Positions 1 through 7,732 of a stretch of DNA of 24,360 nt are shown one piece after another. The stretch's first letter is position 1; each line of letters starts with the position of its first letter. Under the pieces are notes generated by a model. That model did not search any database. It was not told the DNA's origin and worked only from the letters and a program-made list of their open reading frames with translations. The translations under genes were made by a program, and so were the position numbers. Source of the DNA: JBFJVZ01 sp041623895 (GTDB lineage: Bacteria; Planctomycetota; Planctomycetia; Pirellulales; Pirellulaceae); NCBI GenBank assembly GCA_041623895.1, contig JBFJVZ010000058.1:1-24360 (forward strand), written 5' to 3'.

Positions 1-85
1 TCGTAGGCCAGGACTTGTCCTGGCGATAAGGCGCCAGGACAAGTCCTGGCCTACCGATGATCCCACATCAATGATGAAATTGCTC
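1..85 (+). repeat. REPIN-like dispersed repeat, copy A (left end cut by window edge)
   Basis: Two inverted arms, 3-25 and 32-54, form a perfect 23-bp stem with a 6-nt loop. Each arm is itself palindromic: the core GCCAGGACTTGTCCTGGC folds alone, and a GTAG foot precedes the left arm. A conserved right flank runs from 55 to 85 and ends TGAAATTGCTC. The same sequence recurs at 7519-7620 (reversed), 15101-15202 and 24081-24140 (truncated). The architecture matches REP doublets (REPINs) moved by RAYT transposases in other bacteria; that assignment is inference. It lies just upstream of the RND operon. Confidence 0.9.
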
Positions 86-108
86 TATTGGCAGGCAGCC
101 GAATATGC

Positions 109-137
109 TTGCGATCCGCATCGCTCAAGAGTTAAAT
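109..137 (+). promoter_or_regulatory. Candidate sigma-70-like promoter for the RND operon
   Basis: TTGCGA at 109-114 and TTAAAT at 132-137 are separated by 17 bp; each matches four of six consensus bases. The site lies downstream of the repeat and about 90 bp before the chosen adaptor start at 228. It would not fit a start at 105, which is open in frame. Planctomycete promoter consensus is poorly defined, so this is tentative. Confidence 0.3.
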
Positions 138-227
138 ATTAAGTGGCCAGTCTACTCTTTTGTTGACCCCTCCCCCTTCCCCGGCGCGAACCCTGCCGCG
201 CTGGTTCTCACCCGAGCTTTCTTGCTG

Positions 228-1568
228 ATGCGGTTTGTCGAACGCTTATTGTCACCGCGAATGCTCCGCTTGTTGGCCGTGCTGTTGGCAGCGAGTCCGG
301 TCGCGTTGATCACAGCATGCGGATCGCCGGTAGCGAAGAAAATCGAGCAGCAGGAAAAGCCTCTGGAGACAATCCAGGCCGATGTGCTGACGGCGGGGCT
401 GGTAACCTGGCCGACCATCGTCCGTAGCCAAGGCAGCCTGTATGCCGACGAGGAGTCCGTTGTGGGCGCCAAAGTGGCTGGCCGTGTTGCGGAAGTACAT
501 GTCGATCTTGGTGACGCGGTTAAAGCCGGCGATCCGATCGCGACTCTTGATCAACAAGAGTTTCGGCTTCAGGTAGCGCAGGCGGAAGCTCAATTGCAAC
601 AGGCCAGATCAGCAGTCGGATTGCGTGACGGTGATTCCGTTGACTCGCTCGTTCCTGAGAATGCGCCGCCCGTGCAAGAACAAAAAGCGCTGTGGGAGGA
701 CGCTAAAAACGTTCTGGCCCGCGCCGAAAGGCTTCTTCGACAAGATGCGATTGCGGAAGGCGAGTACGAACAAGCTGCCGCAGCCGAGCGGGTGGAGGAA
801 GCGAGATATCGTTCGGCGATCAACAGCGTGCTGGAGAAGATTGCCTTGATTGGCGTGCGCCAAGCCGAGTTGTCGCTGGCGGGCCAGCGACTACAGGATG
901 CCGTCATCACCGCACCATTGGATGGTTATGTTCAGCGGCGGCATGTCGCCATTGGCAGCTACTTATCTGCCGGCCAGCCGATTGCCGTCGTGGTTCGCAA
1001 TCATCCGCTTCGTTTTCGCGGCACCGTTCCTGAAAGGCACGCGCAATCGCTGAAGGTAGGTCAGCAAGTCCGCTTGCGGATCGAATCGGTTCCCCAGCCC
1101 CTGACCGCCAAGATTTCTCGCGTGAGTCCGACACTGGATCAACGATCGCGTTCATTATTGTATGAGGCCGAGGTGGACAATCAGGACCATCAGTTGCGCA
1201 CCGGATTGTTTGCGGAAGCGGAAGTTGTGATCGATCCAACCGCTCGTGCGCTTGTGATCCCAAAATCCGCGATTGTCGAATTTGCCGGGACGCAAAAGGT
1301 CTGGCGAATCGTTGATGGTGTTGCCGGTGAACAAGAGGTGCTGGTCGGTTCCCCACGGGATGGCGGCCGCGAAGTTTTGCAGGGACTTTCCCTTGGCGAC
1401 ATGATCCTGCTTCACGCTGCCAAGGGACGGATCGCGAAGATCGATCCGATCGAGCAGCAGCAGGCGGCCCGCCTGGAGGAAACAACGCAGCGCGACGGCG
1501 ACAATAACCAACGTGAGGTAGTGGAACGCGAAATCGCGACCGGCCAACGCGGTTCCGAATCGTCTTAA
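228..1568 (+). CDS. RND efflux periplasmic adaptor lipoprotein (HlyD/AcrA family)
   Basis: Membrane fusion protein that would link the inner-membrane RND pump at 1587 to an outer-membrane channel. The N-terminus has a basic segment, a hydrophobic stretch and the lipobox ITAC, with Cys31 in this numbering, so it is probably lipid-anchored. A first biotinyl-lipoyl-like half lies near residues 77-105 (VVGAKVAGRVAEVHVDLGD), followed by a Glu/Ala/Gln-rich coiled-coil hairpin to about 215. The second lipoyl half (VITAPLDGYVQ) is near 225-235, then the beta-barrel and membrane-proximal domains. The C-terminal tail of about 35 residues is very polar and probably disordered. The frame is open from an ATG at 105, but codons before 228 encode no family sequence and a candidate promoter lies there. 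An ATG at 261 is also plausible and would put the lipobox Cys at residue 20. The pump gene starts 18 bp downstream. No TolC-like gene is in the window. The substrate cannot be inferred. Confidence 0.88.
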   Translation: MRFVERLLSPRMLRLLAVLLAASPVALITACGSPVAKKIEQQEKPLETIQADVLTAGLVTWPTIVRSQGSLYADEESVVGAKVAGRVAEVHVDLGDAVKAGDPIATLDQQEFRLQVAQAEAQLQQARSAVGLRDGDSVDSLVPENAPPVQEQKALWEDAKNVLARAERLLRQDAIAEGEYEQAAAAERVEEARYRSAINSVLEKIALIGVRQAELSLAGQRLQDAVITAPLDGYVQRRHVAIGSYLSAGQPIAVVVRNHPLRFRGTVPERHAQSLKVGQQVRLRIESVPQPLTAKISRVSPTLDQRSRSLLYEAEVDNQDHQLRTGLFAEAEVVIDPTARALVIPKSAIVEFAGTQKVWRIVDGVAGEQEVLVGSPRDGGREVLQGLSLGDMILLHAAKGRIAKIDPIEQQQAARLEETTQRDGDNNQREVVEREIATGQRGSESS

Positions 1569-1586
1569 TTTCAGGGAGTCCGATCG

Positions 1587-4500
1587 TTGTACTGGCTTGC
1601 TGAAGTTTGTGTTAAACGCCCTGTCTTTGCACTGATGCTGATCACAGCGCTGGTGGTTGCCGGTATCGTTGCGTTTCCCTCTTTGGGCGTAGATCGATTT
1701 CCCAATATGGATCTGCCGCAGATCTACGTCAGTTCAATCTATGTCGGTGCTGCGGCCGAAGAAGTGGAGTCTGAAGTCAGCTCGGTCATCGAAGACGCGG
1801 TTGCCACGGTCGCCGGCATCGATGAATTGCGATCGATTTCGTGGGACGGCCGCTCGTTTGTCATCATCACGATCGAGCTTGATCGAGACATCGATGCGGC
1901 GATTGCCGACGTGCGAGACGCGGTGGCAGGCGTCGCCAGGCAATTGCCACCGGGGATCGATCCGCCGGTGGTGATGAAACGTGATTTGGATTCTTCGCCG
2001 ATCATGACGCTGGCTGTGTCGGGCCCGCGATCGCCCCGCGAGTTGTTCGTGCTCGCCGATCGCTATGTCAAGAACGTGATCGAATCGTCTCGCGGCGTGG
2101 GTGAGGTGGAAATCGCGGGGGCCGCCGATCGCGCCGTCCAGGTCGAGATCGATGCGCGTCGCTTGGCCGCTCATCGACTCTCGATTCTGGAAGTCCGCGA
2201 GGCGCTTGTCCGTCAGAATGCGGAAGTTCCCGGAGGCCGCGTCGATGAGGGCAAGCGAGAGCGTGCGCTGCGGACGCTTGGACGCGTTGCCGATGCGAGC
2301 AATTTCTCCGACCTCGTCGTCTCAACCGTCGAAGGCACACCTGTCCGCTTGAGTGATCTCGGTACGGTCAGTGATAGCACCAAAGAGGTTCGCACGCTGG
2401 CCCGCTTGAATGGAAAGCCCGCCGTGGTCTTGCAGGTCCAACGACAATCGGGTGAAAACACGGTTGCGGTCATTGACGGCATCAAAGAACGTTTGCCGCG
2501 CTGTGATGGTCTGCTTCCCGATGACGTGAGCGTGTCAGTGATTCAGGACCAATCGCGGTACATCCGTGAGGCGCTACACGAAATCGAGCGGCATTTGATC
2601 ACCGGCAGCATTCTGGCTTGTTTGACCGTGTTGCTGTTCATGAGATCCTGGCGGTCGACCGTGATTGCCGCGGTTGCCATACCCGCCTCGATCATTGCCA
2701 GTTTTGCCTTCATGCGGTGGTTTGGCTTTACCTTGAACAACGTCACGATGCTGGCACTGGTGCTGATGGTGGGCGTGGTGATCGACGATGCCATTGTCGT
2801 GCTGGAAAACGTATTTCATTGCATCGAAGAAAAAGGCATGGACCCGACTGAAGCGGCAGTTGTGGGTACCAGGGAGATTGGATTGGCGGTCTTGGCGACC
2901 ACGATTTCGTTGGTCATCGTGTTCTTGCCCGTATCGTTTTTGTCCAGTGTGACCGGACGGATGCTGTTTCAGTTTGGTGTCACCGCGACGGTGGCCATTT
3001 TGATTTCCATGCTGATCAGTTTCTCTCTGACACCGATGATGTGCAGCAAGCTGCTACGCAGTGGCAACAACGGGGTCGACGCATCACCAAAATCACGGCG
3101 CGGGTTCTACCGATGGATCGAACAGGCATATCTGTGGATGTTGGAAAAATCGCTGCGGTTTCGTTGGTTCGTGCTCGCCATCGTCGTGGTGGTGATTGCG
3201 TCGAACATTCCTCTGATTCAATTGGTTCCTCGCGATTACGTCCCGCTAAATGTGGACGAATCGGAGTTCGAGGTGCGAGCCGAAGCGCGGCAAGGCGCGA
3301 ACATGCGGGCGATGAGGGAGACGATCGATCGCGTCGAAGGAATCTTGAAAAACGTCGAAGGCGTCACGACGGTGTTGACGACAGTTGGCACGCGCAGCAG
3401 CGGAGATATCAACCGTGCCGGCATGTTTGTTCGTCTTCAAGACAGCCGCGAGCGGACGTTCTCGTTGTCTCGTTTATTCAACGGCTTGATTCAGGGTGAT
3501 CCGGGCGCGGCCTTTCGCGGTAATTTCAGCCAGCGAGAAAAGATGGCCGAAATCCGCGCGAAGCTGAAAAGTGTTGCTGACTTGCGGCTTTCGGTCCGCA
3601 ATCTGACTTCACTCCGGCAAGGCGCCCCCGTCGATATCGATTTTGCGATTACCGGCCCCGACGCAGATCGATTGCTGCAATTCAGCACCGAGCTGCGCGA
3701 AAAAGCCGAAAACATTCCCGGCCTGGTCGACGTTTACTCCACGTTGCAAATTGATAATCCAGAATTGCTAGTCACCATCGACCGGGAACGGGCGGCCACC
3801 TTGGGTGTGGAAGTGCGTGAGATTGCGGACACCTTGCGCGTCGCCGTCGGTGGTGATGATCGGGTCTCACGGTACCTGGACCGTTCGGCCGGCGATGCTT
3901 ATGACGTTGAATTGAGATTGGTGAACATTGATCGCGGTGATGTTGCATCGATTTCGCAGTTGTATGTCCGCACCAATCCTGCGTTGCCCTCGGTGGTCGA
4001 CCAGATCCAAAATCCGATTTTCGACGACGACGTCGCTCGGCCTGCCTTGACACGAATCGATAACGTGGTTGATTTCGACTTCAATACGGCGGCCTCACGC
4101 ATCGACCGCTTAAGCCGCCAACGGATGGTTGCGGTGCGCGCCAATGTTGCCGACGGCTATGCGCTGGCCGATCGCATTGACGCGCTCAAACAAGCGGCCG
4201 AGGAAATTGGTATCCCGCTGGGATTCGGCGTCGAAGTCTTGGGCGGCGGCCGTGAGCTGGAACGAACGATCGCGGACTTTGGCTGGACTTTTCTATTGTC
4301 ATTCGTGTTCATGTACATCGTACTGGCCGCACAGTACGAAAACATGGTTTACCCAATCATCATCTTGTTGTCATTGCCACTGGCGATCCCATTTGGCTTG
4401 ATCAGCCTTTACTGGGGCGGCGAAACACTTAATCTCTATTCCGCCTTGGGAATTCTGGTTCTGTTTGGCGTGGTCAAGAAGGCAGCGATTTTGCAGGTTG

Positions 4501-4850
4501 ACCACACCAACGTGTTACGACGCCAGGGGCTTGCCCGGCATGAAGCGATCATGCAGGCCAACCGTGATCGCTTGCGGCCAATTCTGATGACAACGCTGTC
4601 TTTTGTTGCCGGACTGCTGCCGTTGTTGATCGCCACAGGCCCGGGCGCAGAGGAACGCCGCTCAATTGCCGTCCTGGCCGCGGGCGGGCAGACCTTGTCG
4701 TTGTTGCTGACGTTGCTGGCGATTCCCGTGCTGTACACATTTCTGGATGATCTTGGTCGTCTGCCCAGTCTGATCACACGCCGCAGTCGGATGACGCCGG
4801 CCAGTACAGATTTGATCGAAGACGAAGCTGTGACATCTCCGCTGGCTTGA
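1587..4850 (+). CDS. RND efflux pump inner-membrane subunit (HAE1/AcrB-like)
   Basis: Proton-driven trimeric exporter of the AcrB/MexB superfamily, 1087 aa, close to the usual 1030-1050. Translation starts at TTG (M-Y-W-L-A) behind the Shine-Dalgarno AGGGAG at 1573-1578. A first membrane helix lies at about 12-30, a periplasmic porter loop at about 35-330, membrane helices 2-6 between about 335 and 490, a second large loop at about 560-870, and a final helical block to about 1055. Proton-relay residues are present: the TM4 pair D400-D401 in VGVVIDDAIVVLEN and K965 in GVVKKAAIL, matching AcrB D407/D408 and K940 by alignment from memory. It is therefore likely active. It forms an operon with the adaptor upstream. 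Its stop overlaps a possible TTG start of the next frame at 4847. Drug versus lipid or other amphiphile substrate cannot be decided from sequence. Confidence 0.93.
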   Translation: MYWLAEVCVKRPVFALMLITALVVAGIVAFPSLGVDRFPNMDLPQIYVSSIYVGAAAEEVESEVSSVIEDAVATVAGIDELRSISWDGRSFVIITIELDRDIDAAIADVRDAVAGVARQLPPGIDPPVVMKRDLDSSPIMTLAVSGPRSPRELFVLADRYVKNVIESSRGVGEVEIAGAADRAVQVEIDARRLAAHRLSILEVREALVRQNAEVPGGRVDEGKRERALRTLGRVADASNFSDLVVSTVEGTPVRLSDLGTVSDSTKEVRTLARLNGKPAVVLQVQRQSGENTVAVIDGIKERLPRCDGLLPDDVSVSVIQDQSRYIREALHEIERHLITGSILACLTVLLFMRSWRSTVIAAVAIPASIIASFAFMRWFGFTLNNVTMLALVLMVGVVIDDAIVVLENVFHCIEEKGMDPTEAAVVGTREIGLAVLATTISLVIVFLPVSFLSSVTGRMLFQFGVTATVAILISMLISFSLTPMMCSKLLRSGNNGVDASPKSRRGFYRWIEQAYLWMLEKSLRFRWFVLAIVVVVIASNIPLIQLVPRDYVPLNVDESEFEVRAEARQGANMRAMRETIDRVEGILKNVEGVTTVLTTVGTRSSGDINRAGMFVRLQDSRERTFSLSRLFNGLIQGDPGAAFRGNFSQREKMAEIRAKLKSVADLRLSVRNLTSLRQGAPVDIDFAITGPDADRLLQFSTELREKAENIPGLVDVYSTLQIDNPELLVTIDRERAATLGVEVREIADTLRVAVGGDDRVSRYLDRSAGDAYDVELRLVNIDRGDVASISQLYVRTNPALPSVVDQIQNPIFDDDVARPALTRIDNVVDFDFNTAASRIDRLSRQRMVAVRANVADGYALADRIDALKQAAEEIGIPLGFGVEVLGGGRELERTIADFGWTFLLSFVFMYIVLAAQYENMVYPIIILLSLPLAIPFGLISLYWGGETLNLYSALGILVLFGVVKKAAILQVDHTNVLRRQGLARHEAIMQANRDRLRPILMTTLSFVAGLLPLLIATGPGAEERRSIAVLAAGGQTLSLLLTLLAIPVLYTFLDDLGRLPSLITRRSRMTPASTDLIEDEAVTSPLA

Positions 4851-4933
4851 CAAGTAGTGATTTTCTCACGCCGGGTACCCTTCCAACTTGCTGCCGCTCG
4901 CGTGATGCATGTTGCAACGGTTACGATTGTTTC

Positions 4934-5731
4934 ATGCCTCAGAATCTCACTCCCGCTGGCGAGGAACTTCGCGCGCTGTTGGGCGGCTTGCTGCTCACCC
5001 GTCATGTGTCACAGGCTTTGGAGTGCTGTGATGCGGACGATGACAGTCAGGATGCGCTGGCTCGGATGCAACAGCGTGGCTTCACCGTGTTGGGTGTCAG
5101 CGACCAGGGCCATGTCGTCGGCTCGCTAGACCGCCAAAGTTTGCGGCCGGGCCTGTGTATCGATCAGGCGGAACCGGTGGCCGAGGAACACGTGATCGGC
5201 GGCGATGAACCGTTGCTGGAACTGCTGAGACGGTTGCAAACTCGGCACTGGCTGTTTGCGCGACACGGAAAGGAGATCAGTGGCTTCGTTTCCCGTAGCG
5301 ATCTGCAACGCGCGCCGGTCCGCATGCTGCTGTTTGGCTTGATCTCGTTATTCGAAATGCTGCTGCTGGATTTGGTGCAACACTACTATTCCGATGCGGG
5401 CATCGCCAAGACACTGAACGTCAACCGCTTGCGGCAAGCTCAGCGTCTGCATGCAGAGCGTGAGCATCGTGGTGAGGAATTGAAGTTGGCTGATTGTCTG
5501 CAAATCGCCGACAAGCGGGACTTGCTGCTCGCTGCCCCCGGCTGCTCGCGCCGACTCGGCTTCGATTCCAACAAGGCGGCGAATCGCTTCTTTGTACAAG
5601 TGGAACAGTTGCGGGACCGCCTGGTTCACGCCAATGACCTGATCGCCGGCAGCAGCTGGGAGGAGGTGCTAACCACCACCATTCAGTTGGCCGACTTTCT
5701 GTCTCGCCACACCCAGCCGCAATCAGACTGA
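4934..5731 (+). CDS. CBS-like protein with a C-terminal HEPN-like domain
   Basis: A 265-aa soluble protein. Residues about 20-128 look like a CBS pair: a receiver-type segment GFTVLGVSDQGHVVGSLDR at 49-67 and a second, HWLFARHGKEISGFVSRSDLQ, at 105-125. CBS pairs usually bind adenosyl nucleotides. Residues about 130-260 are helical and end with the segment VQVEQLRDRLVHANDLI. There R227-D228-x3-H232 fits the R-polar-x3-H motif of HEPN domains, many of which are RNases. The function is unknown; a ligand-controlled RNase or nucleotide-binding regulator is only a hypothesis. The frame is open back to a TTG at 4847 that overlaps the pump's stop codon. The ATG at 4934 is preferred because the extra 29 residues are Cys-rich and unlike a folded start. 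Neither start has a good Shine-Dalgarno sequence. It may be co-transcribed with the RND genes. Confidence 0.72.
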   Translation: MPQNLTPAGEELRALLGGLLLTRHVSQALECCDADDDSQDALARMQQRGFTVLGVSDQGHVVGSLDRQSLRPGLCIDQAEPVAEEHVIGGDEPLLELLRRLQTRHWLFARHGKEISGFVSRSDLQRAPVRMLLFGLISLFEMLLLDLVQHYYSDAGIAKTLNVNRLRQAQRLHAEREHRGEELKLADCLQIADKRDLLLAAPGCSRRLGFDSNKAANRFFVQVEQLRDRLVHANDLIAGSSWEEVLTTTIQLADFLSRHTQPQSD

Positions 5732-5747
5732 GGGGCGCAAGCTGCAT

Positions 5748-5794
5748 TCGGAAGATTCCGCTGGTTCCTTGGGCGCTGGGAAGTCTTCCGCTAC
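5748..5794 (-). repeat. Possible decayed copy of the second GTAG-footed palindromic repeat
   Basis: Read on the minus strand, GTAG is followed by the palindrome GGAAGACTTCC. A second palindrome, CGGAATCTTCCG, lies about 25 bp further on without a GTAG foot. The start GTAGCGGAAG matches the arms of the element at 23258-23317. It sits 16 bp after the stop of the CBS/HEPN gene and might also act as a transcription end, although no T-tract follows on the plus strand. Confidence 0.4.
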
Positions 5795-5866
5795 GAAAGA
5801 CACCCTACTGGCTTCAACTCCTTCGTGATTACGAAATTCTTCCCATTTTCAATCCTGGGAAAATGT

Positions 5867-5897
5867 TTGCTTTTGGTCAATCAGCAATCGCTATGAT
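5867..5897 (+). promoter_or_regulatory. Weak candidate promoter for the Tat-exported protein
   Basis: TTGCTT (5867-5872) and TATGAT (5892-5897) are 19 bp apart, a long spacer. An overlapping pair of small inverted repeats lies just upstream: TTCCCA/TGGGAA (5840-5845 and 5856-5861) and CATTTTC/GAAAATG (5844-5850 and 5859-5865). The two pairings share bases and exclude each other. Nothing else is seen between the repeat and the gene. Confidence 0.25.
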
Positions 5898-5944
5898 GGA
5901 CCGTAGGCTGTTGTTTGTCCCCGCTCATATCCAGGAGATTTGTC

Positions 5945-7501
5945 ATGTCACCAAACACTCGACGCGGTTTTTTGCAAGACGTCGGTCGTGGCATGTTAGC
6001 GGCCGGCTTGGGTACTTCGCTGGCCAATGATCTGGGTTTCTGCACCGCCTTTGCTGAGGAAGGCTCCGCGTCGATTCGGTTGGGCGAGTACGAAAGTCTT
6101 GTGGAACTGATGCGGAACACACCGGCCGAGAAGCTGCAAGTTGTGCTGGTCAAGAAGATTCTCAAAGGGGAGGCCGGCCTTCAGCAACTCGTTGGGGCAG
6201 GCGCGCTGGCGAATGCTGTCACATTTGGTGGATGTGACTACGTTGGCTTTCACACCGCCATGGCGATGCTTCCTTCATTGAACATGAGTGGCGAACTGGA
6301 TGCGGCCCGCCAACCGCTGCCTGTGTTAAAGGTCTTGTACCGCAATGCACAGCAGATTCAGGATGTGGGCGGTGCTTCAAAAACAACTTTGTATGCGCTG
6401 GACGCGCTGGAAGCCGCCGAACACGCCAACGGGGACCTCGGTCAGCAGATCCGCAATGCCTGTCGCAAAGTGAATGTTGACTTGGGCGAAAGCCTGTTGG
6501 CAACCGTCGGTGATTCTCCGCTAGATGCTTTCAATGCGCTGCAGCCGGCGATGCAAGATGATTTGAATGTTCATCGATATGTGTTTGCGCATCGCACCTA
6601 TGGGCTTGTCGGTTTGTTGGGTAAGGAATATGCGTATTCGTTGCTGCGACAGTGCGTGCGGTTCTGTGCCAACCATGAACAGGCGCGGATCACACGTAAG
6701 AATCCGCCCTCGCCGATTCGAGCGTTGGTGCCGAAATTGCTCGATCAATACAAGCTTGCCGGAAAGCAACTGGGCAAGCGAGATCCCGGAGATGCTTTTG
6801 TTGATCAGTTGAGTCAAACGATCTATCAAGGTCCGCGCGAACAGGCGGCCGAGGCCGTTGCGGCGGCGCTTGCCGAAGGCATCGATCCCGAGGTGATCGG
6901 CGAAGCGATCTCGTTGGGGTCAAATCTGTATGTGCTGCGACAGGGGCCTGATAAATGGCGTACGCATGGTGATTCGGCGGGCGTTCATTCTTCGGATGCG
7001 ACCAACGCCTGGCGGAATATGGCCCGCATTGCCGAGCCCCGGCATGCCATTTCCGGGTTGATCGTCGCTGCCTACCACGCGGGTGTTCAGTCGGCTCCCT
7101 TCCAAACGCCGTCATATCCGACCGACGAACATCGCGCGTTGGTGAGAGTTACTGGCGCAGCGGAGCTGCTGGCGGAAACCGAAGATGCGATTCGCAACAA
7201 CGACCAGGGACGCGCCACGGCCGCCATTCAGATTTACGGTGAGCAAGGCTATGAAGTCGAGCCGGTGTTCGAATTGATGCTGAAGTATGCGGTCAGCGAG
7301 GATGGTCGCCTGCACGGTGAAAAGTACTATCAAACCGTGCGGGAAGAGTACCAAACGATCCGTCCGGCTTTCCGCTGGCGTCAAATCGTGGGGCTGGCGC
7401 GGGTGACGACCAGCGCTTACGGTTACAACCGCGAAGACGAACAGGGATTCCGCGCAGCCGGCTACGAAGAAGCCTGCAAACTGCTGGGCGTCCAAGCCTG
7501 A
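5945..7501 (+). CDS. Tat-exported protein of unknown function
   Basis: A 518-aa protein that I do not recognise as a characterised enzyme. The start ATG at 5945 follows AGGAG (5933-5937) at 7-bp spacing. The N-terminus TRRGFLQDVGRGMLAAGLG is a twin-arginine signal (R6-R7), with a possible signal-peptidase site after TAFA at about residue 37, so the mature protein should be folded before export. Tat use often indicates a cofactor-bearing protein. The rest is largely helical, with histidines in helix-like segments: VGFHTAMAML near 102, VHRYVFAHRTYG near 210, EPRHAISGLIVAAYHAG near 365-380. These could be metal or haem ligands, but no known motif is complete. There is a distant feel of questin-oxidase-like helical proteins, not enough for a call. 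It stands alone between repeat-bearing gaps. Repeat copy B starts 17 bp after its stop. Confidence 0.85.
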   Translation: MSPNTRRGFLQDVGRGMLAAGLGTSLANDLGFCTAFAEEGSASIRLGEYESLVELMRNTPAEKLQVVLVKKILKGEAGLQQLVGAGALANAVTFGGCDYVGFHTAMAMLPSLNMSGELDAARQPLPVLKVLYRNAQQIQDVGGASKTTLYALDALEAAEHANGDLGQQIRNACRKVNVDLGESLLATVGDSPLDAFNALQPAMQDDLNVHRYVFAHRTYGLVGLLGKEYAYSLLRQCVRFCANHEQARITRKNPPSPIRALVPKLLDQYKLAGKQLGKRDPGDAFVDQLSQTIYQGPREQAAEAVAAALAEGIDPEVIGEAISLGSNLYVLRQGPDKWRTHGDSAGVHSSDATNAWRNMARIAEPRHAISGLIVAAYHAGVQSAPFQTPSYPTDEHRALVRVTGAAELLAETEDAIRNNDQGRATAAIQIYGEQGYEVEPVFELMLKYAVSEDGRLHGEKYYQTVREEYQTIRPAFRWRQIVGLARVTTSAYGYNREDEQGFRAAGYEEACKLLGVQA

Positions 7502-7518
7502 GACGCCGCGGCGGGTCA

Positions 7519-7620
7519 GACAATTTCATGATGGATGTGGGATCATCGGTAGGCCAGGACTTGTCCTGGCACCTGATTGCGAGGACAGGTCCTGGCCTAC
7601 GAGATATCGGAAAATGTGCT
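7519..7620 (-). repeat. REPIN-like dispersed repeat, copy B (reversed)
   Basis: A complete copy in inverted orientation. The arms 7549-7570 and 7579-7600 pair over 22 bp with two mismatches. The conserved flank (CCGATGATCCCACATC read on the minus strand) is at 7521-7548. The other flank, reading TTTTCCGATATCTCG on the minus strand, is at 7601-7615. The loop differs from copy A while the arms are kept. Beyond it, 7621-7732 holds no gene or clear signal before the end of aceF, which converges on this point. Confidence 0.88.
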
Positions 7621-7732
7621 AACTAGCTCAGATTTTATGCAGCCGAAGTCGAACGACGTGGGCAGACTTCCAATCGGCGTGCAGCGGAACGCTTGCGAAT
7701 TTTGCCGCGACATGCAGGATCAAGTCAGGCAG

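Noticed and set aside
1..85. Repeat copies as CRISPR repeats or rho-independent terminators
   Set aside because: Copies are kilobases apart with no spacers, so not CRISPR. No T-tract follows the hairpins, so intrinsic terminator function is not shown.
105..227. N-terminal extension of the RND adaptor to the ATG at 105
   Set aside because: It places 41 non-conserved residues before the lipoprotein signal and overlaps a plausible promoter.
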